A stretch of 64,000 nucleotides of DNA, taken from Eremomyces bilateralis CBS 781.70 (taxonomy: Eukaryota > Ascomycota > Dothideomycetes > Eremomycetales > Eremomycetaceae). The stretch's first letter is position 1, and every line of letters starts with the position of its first letter. Made by a program: the position numbers and the translations under genes. The stretch spans positions 186,001 to 250,000 of the forward strand of contig NW_022985075.1 of NCBI RefSeq assembly GCF_010015585.1, read 5' to 3'. Under the pieces are notes generated by a model. It was given only the letters and a program-made list of their open reading frames with translations. It was not told the origin of the DNA and ran no database searches. Below, piece by piece: positions 9,766 to 21,863 of the stretch.

Positions 9766-12309
9766 ATGTCCTCTCCTCCTTCACCTCCGCGCCCTCCTCC
9801 TCCCCCTCCTCATCCTTCTTCCCGTCGTCGAAATCACAATCCCTCCTCCTTCTCCTCCGAGTCCGGATCCGATACTTCTCACCTCATTCCTACTCCTCTC
9901 CAACAGCCACCAAGACGCCGTGAAGTGTCCGCTACCTCGAGCCCTCGCCTCCATCCCGCATCCCGCCACCCTCCTCCTCCATCGTCCATCTATCTCGATG
10001 ACCCTCCGTCGCAACGTCGCTCGCCTGCCCTCGACAAGGACCGCTCCCATTGGCAAACGCACCGTCCCCGACAACACTCGCAAGGCTTCTTCGAGCCATC
10101 TCTACCCACCGCTTCCTCCACTCTCACGTCCCCTCAAATGGCGCCTCCTACAAATCTAACGGCATCGCAAATTGCCGCAAAGGCTGCCATGCATGTGCAG
10201 AACCCCCAGCATATGCGCAAACGATCCCAGACCATTCCAGACCCGTCCGCCTCGGGGAATCAATCTGGGAGCAGGAACCCGCCGCCACCTGTTCCAGCGC
10301 TCCAGATCCCGCGAAACGCACCTTCGATCTATACGGGCTCAACGACAACTCAGCGCGGAACGGCTGCCACGGCTGCGAATCTTGCGTTCCCCCGAAGCCC
10401 GGGATATTGCGCTCCTCATCCGCCGGGATCGGCAACCGAGCAACATGGCTCGCCTACCGTTCCGGAGAAGGAGTACCGGCCGAGCAAGGAACGGTCGAAG
10501 ATGAAGTTGTTCTCCAAGCCGAAGAGCATTGGAATCATCAAGGATAAGGATCTGGACAAGCGGCTGCCCGCCCTGCCGTCTCCCGGCAAGGCGCCTGTAA
10601 ACTTCTCGAAGCTAGTGAACCAATCTACCACGAGTTTGGTCGACCCATCGATATCCAGCAGCTCGGCATCCTTGTATTCGTCGGCAAACGCGTCAACTTC
10701 GACGCTCGTGCCGACAGACAGGTCGACAGCGTTCGATATTGGAAGGGAGAAGGAGAAACATAAGCACCATTTCTTGTCTCGACAGAAGCACAAGCTGAAG
10801 GAAAAGGATGATCATCATGGTCTGGCACTGTCATCTGCGAACAGCAACTCCCGACCGACCGATCCAAGTGCTCCGCAGCCGCTCTATTCCTTCGCGGTGC
10901 CTCCCTCTCCATCCCACTCGAGCAGTTTTGCGAAGTCGGTATCTGGCCTCGACTTGCGCCACGGCGGAAAGGCTTTGCGAGAAAAGCGAAAAGAAGGGAA
11001 AGCCGCGGCAGCATCGCTGATGACCTTGGTCAATAGCAGCACCACCACTTTGGAGCCGCCATTCCGTGGTCGGGAAGACTCCTTGAGCTCCGAGAGACCG
11101 GACCTCTGGCAAAGCACCACCACAGTCAGCACCTACCATGGCCCCTCTTCCATCTCTCAGACCGTATCCTTCGGCTCTGACCTTTCCATCCCCCAATCCG
11201 GCATGAACGCCCTTGCCGCTGCCTTCGGCCTTCCCGGCATGACGTCTGATGACGCTTGGCCGCTCCTCAAAGCGCGCCTCCTATATATTTTCGAAGGCGA
11301 GGAGCCCCGCACGCCCATCGAGGACTTCAACGCGCTGGTTTCGGTACATATGCGGCGTTGTATTCAGGGGCGTGCTCCCTCCGTTCTCGTCGAAGATCTC
11401 ACCGAGTTCTTGCAGACCGGCTTTGCATCCCTCGACCAAACTCTCAGAGCCGTGCCTGACGAGCGTCTCGTTCCCAGTCTCGTCGACATGTGGCTTGTGG
11501 TCTTCCAGCGCATCTTGCCCTTCATGCAAGCCGCGTTCCTACCACTCGACCTGGAGTTCAAAGGGCGCGGCCCGCTTATGACACCGCAGGATGCGGCTGA
11601 GTTCTGGGGTGCCATGCTACCCGAGTCCCAGGGCGGCCCGAAGTCGTCCGAAGTGCTCAACAGCAACATTCCCACCCTCGGCGAGGAACTCGATGTCCGC
11701 CGTGTGACGCTGTTGACATTTCGCGACACGGTCATCTTACCGCGACACAATGCCCTCATGGCCATCTTCTCCCGCCTGTCCCTCGAAAACATCAACGCCT
11801 ACATCGCCGAGACCCCCCCGGACCTTCCCCCACTCCAACCACCCCCAGCGCTCGGCCCCGTCGCTCGCCCCGGCACCGCCAGCTCGCTCGACCCGAAGTT
11901 CTCTTCCTTCAACTCCCAAGGCTCCAGCCACCTCGAGTCCGCGAGCTCCTCGGGCGGCTTCGGCGCGCGCTCGCGCGCCACCTCTAACACGTCCGCGGGC
12001 TCCTTCGCCAGCAGCATGCAGTCGCCCGCGCCCAACACGCCGCAGCAATCGCAGCCGACGCCGCCGCCGCCGATGGACTCGACACAGGTGACGGAGATGG
12101 TGGGGCGAATGCTGCAGTGCGTGAGCGTGCTGGCGAGCGTGCAGAGTGGGGATGACAGCCAGGAGAAGATGGAGCGGCTGACGAAGGAGTTGAAGCATAA
12201 TTGGCTGGGGAGGGGCCGGACGGGGAGGAATCGGAGAGGGTTCGTGGGGACGAGGAGAGCGAGGCCGGGGGTGGAGGGACAGCCGAAAGCAGTGGCCGTT
12301 GGTTCTTGA
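9766..12309 (+). CDS. hbrB: HbrB-type protein, putative TORC2 subunit (Bit61/PRR5 family)
   Basis: One exon of 847 residues. The first 450 are Pro/Ser-rich and probably disordered, with basic patches. The HbrB domain begins near residue 475 with MNALAAAFGLPGMTSDDAWP and continues through LLKARLLYIFEGEEPRTPIE, VSVHMRRCIQGRAP, and WLVVFQRILPFMQAAFLPLD. It ends around DVRRVTLLTFRDTVILPRH near 660. The family includes Aspergillus HbrB (hyperbranching), yeast Bit2/Bit61 and human PRR5/Protor, which are TORC2 components acting on actin and polar growth. The C-terminus is again low complexity, followed by a short helix and a basic RGRTGRNRRGFVG end. The ATG at 9766 is the first in frame. The 3' end converges on the xanthine dehydrogenase gene, 260 bp away. 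Confidence 0.85.
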   Translation: MSSPPSPPRPPPPPPHPSSRRRNHNPSSFSSESGSDTSHLIPTPLQQPPRRREVSATSSPRLHPASRHPPPPSSIYLDDPPSQRRSPALDKDRSHWQTHRPRQHSQGFFEPSLPTASSTLTSPQMAPPTNLTASQIAAKAAMHVQNPQHMRKRSQTIPDPSASGNQSGSRNPPPPVPALQIPRNAPSIYTGSTTTQRGTAATAANLAFPRSPGYCAPHPPGSATEQHGSPTVPEKEYRPSKERSKMKLFSKPKSIGIIKDKDLDKRLPALPSPGKAPVNFSKLVNQSTTSLVDPSISSSSASLYSSANASTSTLVPTDRSTAFDIGREKEKHKHHFLSRQKHKLKEKDDHHGLALSSANSNSRPTDPSAPQPLYSFAVPPSPSHSSSFAKSVSGLDLRHGGKALREKRKEGKAAAASLMTLVNSSTTTLEPPFRGREDSLSSERPDLWQSTTTVSTYHGPSSISQTVSFGSDLSIPQSGMNALAAAFGLPGMTSDDAWPLLKARLLYIFEGEEPRTPIEDFNALVSVHMRRCIQGRAPSVLVEDLTEFLQTGFASLDQTLRAVPDERLVPSLVDMWLVVFQRILPFMQAAFLPLDLEFKGRGPLMTPQDAAEFWGAMLPESQGGPKSSEVLNSNIPTLGEELDVRRVTLLTFRDTVILPRHNALMAIFSRLSLENINAYIAETPPDLPPLQPPPALGPVARPGTASSLDPKFSSFNSQGSSHLESASSSGGFGARSRATSNTSAGSFASSMQSPAPNTPQQSQPTPPPPMDSTQVTEMVGRMLQCVSVLASVQSGDDSQEKMERLTKELKHNWLGRGRTGRNRRGFVGTRRARPGVEGQPKAVAVGS

Positions 12310-12569
12310 AGCGGGCCCTTTATTATCTTGGATTGGCTCCCAATTTTCAGGGGCTAAGTGGCATAGAGCAAACTGATTCACAAGTTGAAGAGTGGTGGGG
12401 GTTGTCGTTGGGAGCTTTGTTTATGATTTTATGCCGAAATGATTGTCTGCGAGATACCCTTCACGCATAGCTATTCCAACAAATTTAGTCCAAATAACAG
12501 TGTCGGACCCCCCTCACCAATAGGCCAATTCAATTCCCTGAAATCGTATCCTGACCAAGATATCCCAAT

Positions 12570-15500
12570 CTAGATGGAAACGAAAAAGCTCTTCTCGCCC
12601 TCCTCCGCGTTGACCATACTCCTCTTCACAATCGGATCCGCACAGCTAACCCTGATCCTCTCCACCGTCGCCGGACTCCTCAAACTCAGCACCTCCTCCT
12701 CCCCAAACTGCTTCCTCGCCGCCGTCAACGCCTCCCGAATCGCAAAGAACACCGCGCTCCCCATAAACAGTGGCGGTTCCCCGACCCCCCGACTCCGCTG
12801 GATCGTCCGCAGATTCTCCCATTCGACGTCCTTGAGTAGCGACACATTGAACTCCTGCGGAATGTCGCGGAAGCCCGGGATCTTATACGCGCCGGGTCCC
12901 CGCGTGAAAATCTGCCCGCTCCCCCGATGCCAGAGCATCTCCTCAGTCGTGAACAGCCCCTGCCCCTGCACGAAGGCGCCCTCGATCTGGCCGTAGTCGA
13001 CGGCCGGGTTGATCGAGCGCCCGACGTCCATCTTGATATCCGCGCGTAGGCACGTCCAGTCGCCCGTCAGCGTGTCGATCTCCACCTCCGCCGCCGCCAC
13101 GCCCTGCGTGAAGTAGAAGAACATCTGCCCGGTGTTCGGGCCCCAGACGTAGCCGATATCCGGGGTGCGGTAGAAGCCTTGCGCGGACAGGTTCACGCGG
13201 TCGAAGTACGCGGCGTGCGCGAGCTCCTTCATCGTCGCAGTCGGTCCGAGTTTCTGGCGATACGGCTCCAGGCGCTCGTTCAGTTGCTCGCAGGCGTTCC
13301 AGATGGCATAGCCGTTCAGGTCGGACGAGGCGGACGCGGCGGTCGAGGAAGTGTTGGCGACGGTGTTGGTGGCCGTCTCGGCGACGAAGACGGCGTCTTG
13401 TGGGACTTTGAGCGCCTCCGCTGCCACCATGATCATCTTGGTGTGCAGGCCTTGGCCCATCTCGGTGCCGCCGTGGGCGAGGAGGATGGAACCGTCATGG
13501 TAGATGTGGACGAGCGCGCCGGCTTGATTGAGGAAGAGGGCGGTGAAGGAGATGCCGAACTTGGTGGGGATGAGAGCCAGCCCGCGCTTGTTCCATTTGT
13601 GAGTCTTGTTAAACTCCTCGACGGCTTTTTTGCGGCGCCAGTAGTCCGACTCTTCCTGTACTTGCTGGTACATGAGCGGTACATACCAGTCTTTGAGCTC
13701 CTGGTTGAAGTGTGTGGCATCGCCACGCTTGTACATGTTGATTTCCCGCAGCTTCTCCACTGGCATCTTGAGATGGTCCGCGACCTCGGACATGTAGGAC
13801 TCCGCGATGAACAGGCCCTGAGGTCCGCCGAAGCCGCGGAAGGCGGTGTTTGAGACGGTGTTCGTCTTCGCGACACGGCCTCGCACGTAGACGTTGGGGA
13901 TTTTGTAGACGCCATCACTGTGCGAGAGAGCTCTGTCGACGACAGCACCGCTGAGATCTTGGCTCCAGCCACCATTGGAAAATACGTCGGCATCAAACGC
14001 CTGGAGTTTGCCGTCATTGTTCACGGCGACTTTCCATCGCGCAAGGAACGGATGGCGTTGGCCAGAGGTCACTATGTCTTCATCACGGTTTAGCATGCAT
14101 CGGACCGGTCGGTTGGCCTTCTTCGCAGCAGCAGCACAGATTCCCGCCAGTTGGATCGATCTTGTCTCCTTGCCTCCGAAGCCGCCACCCATTCGTTTGA
14201 TTCTTGTCACGATCTTGTTGGCATCGACGCCAGTGACTTGGGCAACATAGGTTTGACTGTATCGCAGTTAGTACAGGGTAGAATACCTAGCGCTGTTCAC
14301 TTACGTCTCCGCCGGATTCTGGGTGCTACTGAAGACTTCCATCTCCCCATCTTCAGGCTTCGGCACAACAACGCAAGCATTGGTTTCGAGGTAGAAATGC
14401 TCTTGACCACCCATCCGTACAACACCCGTGAAAACATGATCCGCCGCAGCAAACGCCTTATTCACGTCTCCCTTATTAATATATCGGTAATGGTCGAAGT
14501 AGCTTTCCTTCTCAATTGCCTCCTCGATCGTGAAGATGGCAGGAAGGTCTTCATACTCGATCTGGACCGCCCGGGCCGCGTGTTCGGCTCGTTTCGCGCT
14601 GTCTGCGAGGATGACACCGATCGGCTGACCGGCAGTGAAGACCTCGTCGACGGCGAAGAAGACTTCGTCGCAGTTGGGCGCACCCCACCAGTTGGCTTCG
14701 GGGTTCGGCAAATCGTTATGGTCCACCCAGGCGTACACTCCGGGTAAATCAAGAGCATGAGAAGGGTCAACCTTGAGTAATTTGGCATGAGCCTTGGTGG
14801 AGAGCACCAAGCAGCCATAGAGCTCGTTCTTTTGCACTGGGATGTCATCGGTGTATTGTGCTTCGCCTGTACTTTGTTTCATCGCCGCAACATGCGTCCG
14901 CTCCTTTCCGAGATGTGTCTGCTCATAGGCGATACTTGATTTGTGGTCTTTTTGTCCGGTCGATATCATCCGTTCAATTTCTCCAATCGCCTCCTTATCG
15001 ACTTCCGCTTCTTGATCCTTCAGCTCATTCATGACCTCATGATAAAACTTGTAGAAGAAGCTTAGCGCAAGCGTCTTGCGGTAGGTTGCCATGCCTCCAG
15101 GTACACCAAAGCGAAGGTCGAAGTCTTGCTCTAAAGCATTCATGACCCCTTCGAGGGTAGCAGGATCCGTCCATTCCTTGCCAGTGAGGAACTCCTTCGC
15201 ATTCTTCGCAGCGACAGTGGTCGGGGCCATACCACCGTAGACCAAGTCAACGCTGTCAACAACATATGCATCATTGATCGTGACGCGTAGGGCGGCGTTG
15301 ACAATGGCGATATCGTCATCTTTCCTCTTGGCCTGCTTGTATGCGAGTAGGTACTCGCCCTTCTCTTGCGCAGCGGGTATTCTAATGCTCGCAATGACGG
15401 CATCAGGTGCAAGTGCGGTTACACGATAGCCTTTGAAGAATTCGGACATGGGGATTTCAACCGTCTTGTCCAACGACTTCGCGACGAGAATCGCGTTCGA

Positions 15501-16798
15501 TGCGACGAACACTGGGTTGAGGTCAGAGATGGGTGACGCAGTCGCGAGGTTGCCCGCGGGTGTTCCAACATTTCGGATCTGTCTTCCAGCAAAGTACCGC
15601 AGTTGCTTGAGGATGGCAGCAAATGGTTGGGCTCTTGCTTCGCCGTAATGCTTCATCGCCTCCTTTGCAATATCCTCAAGGTCAGTCAGGATGACATTGC
15701 CGCCAATCTCCAAATAGTCTTTTTCGAGTGAGTACTGTCTCAACTCGGGGATATCTCCAACAAACACTGACACTGAATAGTCCATCGCTTTGAACTTCAC
15801 CTCGATCTGTGTCTCAGTGCTTCCACCGATGATCTTTGCGGAGGGATATACGCTCTTGATCTCGAGAAGCTCCTGCAATGTGCCCGGTCGGTACCATCGC
15901 TTCCGCTTGTTGCCAAAGGCCAGGGCTTTGAATTCGTGTTTACGGAGGGCCGGAGGGAAGATGAGTTCGGTTTCTGGGTTGTATTCGACGAAGCCAGGGG
16001 GTGTAAATCTCTTCTTCGGTTCGCTGTCTCCGTTGATGCCATCGGCGCCATCTGCTCTGCAGCAACCCCCTGAGCCTCCTTTCTCCATGCAGCACCCACT
16101 TCCTCCTTTGGCACTAGACTTGCCACAAGCACTGAAGGTTTGAGCGGCGTCAAGGATGGGTCTGTATCCGGTGCATCGGCACAAGTTGCCGTCGAAAGCT
16201 TCTTCCACATCGTGCTCAGTCGGATCAGTGTGGTTTCGAAGCAAAGCATAGAGACTCTATCCGGCTGTTAGTCTTCATAATCCATATCTTCGCACGGGTT
16301 ACGCACCATAACAATGCCAGGGGTACAGAAACCACATTGGCTGCCATTGAACTTTGCAATGCGCTCTTGGGCGGGGTGAGGCCTTTTCACGCTGCCGATG
16401 CCTTCGACGGTGATGACATGCTTGCCATCTACGCTCACCAGCGGAGCTAGGCAAGCATTGACTGAGGCGTGGTATATCTTCTTGGTGGTGGGGTTGTATT
16501 GTGAGATCACCTTCCCTTCCATCAGTAATTGTTTCTTCACCCCCAATTTTCACCACCCACTTACCACCGTGCAAGCCCCGCAGCCCCCCTCAGCACATCC
16601 CAGCTTCGTTCCTGTAAGCCCAATCCCCCTCAGGTACTCCAGCAGGGTAACCTCCGGGTCCGCATCGTCCAGGACCACCTTAGTCCCATTCAGGTAGAAT
16701 CGCAGGGTGTCGTCATACTTGCCCGTCACGGTGGACAAGCTACGTGCTACGTCTTGCTGCACGGCAGGATCTGGTTCTATCACGATGCCCGGGGCCAT
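12570..16798 (-). CDS. hxA: Xanthine dehydrogenase (purine hydroxylase I)
   Basis: Four exons, 16798-16565, 16510-16307, 16256-14305 and 14256-12570, join in phase to 1358 residues, the usual size. The N-terminus has the plant-type 2Fe-2S motif [12 protein letters not shown] and the second 2Fe-2S domain [15 protein letters not shown] with [15 protein letters not shown] Cys/Gly-rich insert follows ([13 protein letters not shown]). The FAD domain includes [16 protein letters not shown]. The molybdopterin part has [29 protein letters not shown] and [14 protein letters not shown] with the catalytic Glu. In the family the enzyme turns hypoxanthine to xanthine and then urate with NAD+, the start of purine use as nitrogen source. 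The introns fall after conserved blocks (ACTV/VISQ, PGIVM/SLYALL, NPAET/QTYVAQ). The gene is divergent from a HET-domain gene. Confidence 0.95.
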
Positions 16799-17286
16799 AA
16801 TGAAGCGATAGAAGGAAGGTGAAGAATTCCCGATCAATCTGGAGGAGGCGGCACCATCTTATTATTCCAAAAGTTCAATATGGGCTCGGTTTGGACTTCA
16901 TGGCTGTCTTTAGCCTTATCTGTGCCGTCTCTAGCGGCGGTGGGATGGATTGGCGACATCATCATTGGATGGAGGCGATCTCGATCTCCAGTTATCAGCC
17001 GTCAGGTGCAACGTCACATCAATAATAGCTACATAGCAGCAGAAGTCCGCATGTGGATAGTAACGTACATGGATAGTACCGTATTATTGTGATCCTGTAA
17101 GGAAACATTCGTAGTGCTAGATATCTCAACCTTGGAATTGTTCAGTCGCTTTTCAACTGCAAGTCTTTATTCACCCTACAGCTGCCTTTCCACGACCTTT
17201 CCAGATAATACGGACTTAGGTTTCGCACACCGGAGAGTAGTTTCTTTTCCATTCCCCTCTCATTTGATGCTTCAGCAGTAACGAAA
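16799..17286. other. Divergent intergenic region hxA/HET gene
   Basis: These 488 bp hold both promoters. Sequences matching the GATA-factor pattern HGATAR occur at 16806-16811 (CGATAG), 16916-16921 (reverse strand) and 17203-17208. The number is close to what chance gives, so they are only weak candidates for nitrogen control of hxA. Confidence 0.4.
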
Positions 17287-19310
17287 ATGCCATGTCGAAT
17301 CTGTCACGATCTCACAGTAGAATCCCCATCCGACGTGCTCCGCCTTGACAATATTTTATTTACAGGGCTGCAAAGTTCCGTCTTGCTTGGCTGTCAGGCC
17401 TGTTTCTTAATCGAAAGTGGTATTAATTCGTTCAAACATGTAGCCAATATCGTGGACCTGGACATCTCGTCTTCGGTTGAGAGGCATCAGGAGGAGAGAC
17501 TCGGAGAACGATTGCTATTGCGTGTCACAACAAGAGATATCAATGGTGATGACACAAACCTGGAATTCTATAGTACAGATGGTATGCTTCGTTAGCAATT
17601 TCGTCTGTTACATCATGTTTCCGTGGGTGTGAGGCTGATGACCCCCAAGTTAGAATAACTCATCGTTGGCCGCTCATCCCCATAGCTTCCCATATCTCTA
17701 CCGACTCCTCTTCACCCGGATGTCTCCATCAAGCTCGGAAGTGGCTGGACCATTGCATTCAGAACCACGGTCTCCAACTGTGTCGATCAGGGACCAGGTC
17801 CAAACTCCCTACCCGGGTCATTAAAGTCGGCGACGCTTCTACCCGTCCTTACTTGCACGAATCAGCTCCTGGGGAAACTGGCTGTTACGCGACTCTTAGT
17901 TACTGCTGGGGAGCGGCAAGAACATTTATCACGACGATTTCCTCGTATTCCCAAAGAAAGACGGGATTTTCCATCGAAGAACTCCCCAAAACATGTCACG
18001 ATGCCGTCCTCGTCGCCCGAGCTTTATCGATTCCTAATCTTTGGATCGACTCCTTATGTATCCTCCAAGATTCCACCCCGGATTGGGAGTTTGAAGCTGC
18101 GAACATGTGTGATATATATGAGAATGCATTGGTCACGTTTGCCGCCGTGGATTCGCCGAGCAGTGATAGTGGGTTGTTCACGTCGCCCGCTTTCAGACGA
18201 ACTGTGGAAATGAATGTGCAGTTGCAAGACCACTCGAATGCTCATGTGTACGTTCGAGAAACAAGATTACGCGGCAGGTTAGGCTTAGGCTTCATACACG
18301 GCTACCCGTCTAATTATGACATTCTCCCGAATGATGGCATACTCCAAACTCGAGGCTGGACTCTGCAGGAGCTAACCCTCTCCACCAGAGTGCTATGGTT
18401 TACATCGAGCGAGCTTGGATGGACTTGTTGGAAAAGCTGTGCATGCGAATGCAACCCCCTGGAACGCGAATCCTTCATGGAACCGACGGTATGTCTTTCC
18501 TCTTCAGCAGAACATGACTCGTCTGAATGGATGAGAACCTGGCGAGAAATCATCCACCAGTTCACTAAAAGGGATCTGTCCTATCAAAAAGACCGTCTTC
18601 CGGCATTGTCTGGTTTAGCTAAGGCGTTCAACCATCATGTAGGAGGTGAATACCTTGCTGGCATGTGGGAAAGCAATCTTACCGCCCACCTACTTTGGTC
18701 CAGTTCTTGGGAAGTCAACCACGGACCTTCATCGCAGGCCTCGACGTCCATGACTCCATACAAGTTAGGAGATCACTATGCTCCATCTTGGTCATGGGCA
18801 TCCGTTTTCGGTGCGGTCATGTACTTAGGAGTTGACCTACATCGTAACTTTCGGTGGTTCTGGAGGGTGGTGGATGCGAAATTCCATCCCAGTGGAACCA
18901 ATCTATACGGGCCTGGCAGCGGTTGGCTTGTCATCGAAGGGAACATAATTCCACTTCGTGTCTCCGGGGGCTCATTCTTTTACTCAAGCGGAGGCTACGA
19001 CGATGAATCTCTCCAATGCCCAATCCACCAATCTTCAGTTCTTCTTGATCCAAGGGTCGACTATGTTGATGACTGGAGTCACATGGATGGCAAGAGGATA
19101 TTCTTCGTTTTCGCTGGATCGATGGCCAAGAAATCGGAATCAGGAGCTGAGATCCATAAGACATTTTGCGGTCTGGTCATCGAGGATCTGGACGGAGATA
19201 AATTCAGACGGCTTGGATACTTGGAATCCCCTTTTGGAGAAGCTGGCATCAAGGGTGGCTGGGACAGTTGGGAAACACTCACGAAACGAAAGAGGATCTG
19301 CTTAGTTTGA
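17287..19310 (+). CDS. HET-domain protein (heterokaryon incompatibility family)
   Basis: Exons 17287-17581 and 17686-19310 give 639 residues; the 104-nt intron splits an Ala codon. The N-terminus MPCRICHDLTVE and GCQACFLI form a Cys-rich lead segment often found before HET domains. The HET domain starts near residue 162 with CYATLSYCWG and continues through FSIEELPKTCHDAVLVAR, LWIDSLCILQDS and ANMCDIYENALVTFAA to SSDSGLF. Further downstream, RGWTLQELTLSTRVLWF is the usual next conserved block. HET proteins trigger cell death after fusion of unlike strains and belong to large, fast-changing fungal families. No fused NACHT, WD or ankyrin repeats are seen. Which allele system it serves, if any, cannot be told from sequence. 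Confidence 0.9.
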
Positions 19311-19884
19311 GTACAGAATATGGCAATCCCGCATGCTGTAAAAATATATCCAGCGCTGTGTCGGTATGTTTACTGACACCAGATTGTTGCTCCTCAGGGA
19401 CGAGATATCCTGCGGTATCTGGATGTTGGACGGGCGGTTTTTAAAACAAATCGTGACCAATCTCAGGGGCATATCGAATTATGTAAGAATAGGATTGCGG
19501 TATTTCAACAAACGGTGGCTTATGTAAAGTAGATATACGGTAACCAATCCAAAAATACACAACTCCAGGAGCAGAGCAACTGACGCAACAACGGCAGGGA
19601 CCTCAAACTAGGCAAAGAAGCGCAGTGGGGACAAGTCTGGAATGCGGCGATGCCCGCAAAGCAGCGCGGGAGACGTTTGGCTGTGAAGATCGACCTTGCA
19701 TCTGACATGGGAGTATCACCAATCTCGTACCTATCCCCTGTCAAACAAAGTCGATATCCCCCTCAGCATCTCGATTCTGTGATATTTCCAACCAACTAAG
19801 AAAGAAGATGCAACCATAAAGCGCCAACTCAATATGCGATAACATCCATTCTCTCCTAACCCCAATGCCTCCCCCCCGCGCACG
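19311..19884. other. Intergenic, no gene seen
   Basis: These 574 bp lie between the HET gene stop and the Dsc3 start. Short open frames on the reverse strand have no recognisable coding character. Confidence 0.5.
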
Positions 19885-20820
19885 ATGCATCTTGTCGTCC
19901 GCTTCTCCGCCTCCATCCCCGACCTCCCCCTAACCATCCCCTTCCCGCACTCCACCTCCGGCCTCGCCCTAAAGCGCCTCGTCCGCTCCCATCTACCGCC
20001 TCTGCTCGCCCACAACCGCATCCGATTGATCCATGCCGGCCGCGTCCTCTCCGACACCGCGCCACTCGCCTCCTCGCTTCCCGCGCCGCCGCCGAACGAT
20101 CGGGTTCTAGGGCGGAGGGCAGACCACGGGGGGAAGGGGAAGGCGCCCGTTCGCGATGTACATCTGGATGTATTATCGGATCCGTTCGGTTCGGGTTCGG
20201 GTTCATCGCATGATGTAGCGAGGGTGTACATTCATTGCTCCGTGGGCGATGTACTATCCGTCTCCGAGCTCGCCGCGGAAGCCACGAACGAGGCGACTGC
20301 CCAAGCCGCCCTTACCGCCGCCTCCCACTCCAAATCCACTCGCGATGACTCAGAGGGCTCCTCCGCTGCGGCAGCCGCGACCCCTACAACAGCCACACCG
20401 GGGGATATCACCACCTCCCCGCCGCAGGGCTTCGACCGTCTCCTCACCGCCGGCTTCTCCCCCACCGAAGTCGCTTCCCTCCGCTCACAGTTCCAGACCA
20501 TCCTCTCGCACACCCACACGCCCGACACTATGCCCACCGGCAACGCGCTGAGATCCCTAGAGGACCGATGGCTGGACACGGACTCGTTCGGGCGCGGCGC
20601 GGCGGGGGCAGGGGGCGCGACGACAGAGGTACCGGGCGAAGAGGAGGGCGGGGGTTTGGACGATCTGCTGCGAGGGACGGTGATGGGGTGCGTGTGGCCG
20701 ATGGGGGCGCTGGTGTGGGGCTTTCGGGAGGAGGGGGTATGGACGCAGCGGAAGCGGATTGCGGTGTTTACGGGGATTATGATCAATTTGGCGTTTGGCT
20801 TTGTGAAGCTTACGAGTTGA
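19885..20820 (+). CDS. dsc3: Dsc3, subunit of the Dsc E3 ubiquitin ligase complex (Golgi)
   Basis: One exon of 311 residues. Residues 1-125 fit the ubiquitin-like DUF2407 domain (MHLVVRFSASIPDLPLTIPF, ALKRLVRSHLPPLL, RIRLIHAGRVLSD). The second half fits DUF2407_C: QGFDRLLTAGFSPTEVASLR, LRSQFQTILSHTH, ALRSLEDRWLD. Two hydrophobic segments at the C-terminus (DDLLRGTVMGCVWPMGALVW and RIAVFTGIMINLAFGFVKL) are likely membrane spans. In fission yeast and Aspergillus the Dsc complex activates SREBP by ubiquitin-dependent cleavage and acts in hypoxia and azole response. The central linker is Ala/Ser/Thr-rich. The gene converges on Vti1 with about 210 bp between stops. Confidence 0.85.
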   Translation: MHLVVRFSASIPDLPLTIPFPHSTSGLALKRLVRSHLPPLLAHNRIRLIHAGRVLSDTAPLASSLPAPPPNDRVLGRRADHGGKGKAPVRDVHLDVLSDPFGSGSGSSHDVARVYIHCSVGDVLSVSELAAEATNEATAQAALTAASHSKSTRDDSEGSSAAAAATPTTATPGDITTSPPQGFDRLLTAGFSPTEVASLRSQFQTILSHTHTPDTMPTGNALRSLEDRWLDTDSFGRGAAGAGGATTEVPGEEEGGGLDDLLRGTVMGCVWPMGALVWGFREEGVWTQRKRIAVFTGIMINLAFGFVKLTS

Positions 20821-21029
20821 GTGGCGTGGGCGATGGGTGTGGGTATGTATTATAGCAAGGTGTTACGGTCGTGCGGGAATCGAGTGGGATTCCAGCATCG
20901 GAGTAAGATGACTTCATGTATTATGGCATCGCTGGGCATAAAGCACCATTTAATCAAACCTGCTATCCCGGCAAAATATCCCGACCAAATCATCCCGTCC
21001 CAGAACGCCATGCAGCCATTTCCACCCGT

Positions 21030-21863
21030 CTACCGAAACTTGCTGGCAATAACGGCAATAATCAAAAGCACCAGCACCGTGATGATCGCAATCGTAATCA
21101 CCCGATTCGTAGCCATCCTATCGTAACGTTAGCATCCAAACCCCTCCTCGTAATTAGGGAACCAAGGTCCATTACCTACGCGCCATCGACCTCAACGTCT
21201 TGATACTCCGGTCTGTATACCCCTCACTCTCCCCCAGCGTATCCCGCGTGTGCATAATCGTATCCCGCTGCCGATTCAAATCTGCCAACGTGTTCGCCCC
21301 GATCTCCTCCGTCTGCAGCGCCACCCGCTGCGAGTCCCGCAGCCGCCCGCTGCTCCGCTCCAGCCGGTCCGTCCCCGACAGCAGCTGCTGCCGCTGCTCC
21401 ACGTGCGCGTCGCCCGTCGGGTCGTCCGTGTACCGGTCGCCGAACAGCGCTTGCCGGTCGGAGGACGCCCGCTTGAGCCGCGCGCCCAGCCCGTCGATGT
21501 CGGTTTGGTAGTTGCGGAAGCGGGTGTTCACTTTCGTCTTTGCGGGCGCGGGGATGTTTTGCTTCTCGATGCGCATTTGGTCGAGCTGGGTGCGTCACGT
21601 TAGCATGCCGGGTTGTCCTGGGCATTTCACAGACGTCGACCGGCCCGGGTTAGTGCCCGGCCAGCAGAGAAGGAGAGACTCACGATTTCCTTCGCTTCCT
21701 CTAGCGACCGCTCCGCATGGGAGATGGCGGCTTTGCGTGGCTCGCCCGCCAGCTCCGGGATCTGGTCGAGTTTCTGGTTCAGGTCGGCTTGGACCAGCTT
21801 GAGTTCGGCTTCATAGCTGGCGAACAGCTCGGAACCGGCTTCGGAGTCGATGAGGCCTGACAT
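21030..21863 (-). CDS. vti1: Vti1-type Qb-SNARE
   Basis: Three exons, 21863-21684, 21585-21176 and 21117-21030, give 225 residues. The N-terminus MSGLIDSEAGSELFASYEAE and LDQIPELAGEPRKAAI form the Habc-like region of Vti1. The SNARE motif lies near residues 135-195 (QRQQLLSGTDRLERSSGRLR, then ALQTEEIGANTLADLNRQRD). The last exon codes the membrane anchor RVITIAIITVLVLLIIAVIA, ending SKFR. In the family Vti1 is a tail-anchored SNARE in several complexes between Golgi, endosome and vacuole. The anchor exon is joined through an AG|G codon. The introns are 98 and 58 nt. All signals fit a working gene. Confidence 0.93.

Noticed and set aside
13179-13853. 224-codon open frame opposite the xanthine dehydrogenase gene
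   Set aside because: It lies fully antisense to conserved coding sequence, and its openness follows from the codon pattern of the true gene.
16799-17286. Clustered GATA-factor sites controlling hxA
   Set aside because: Three HGATAR matches in 488 bp on two strands are about what chance predicts, and no purine-regulator site was found.
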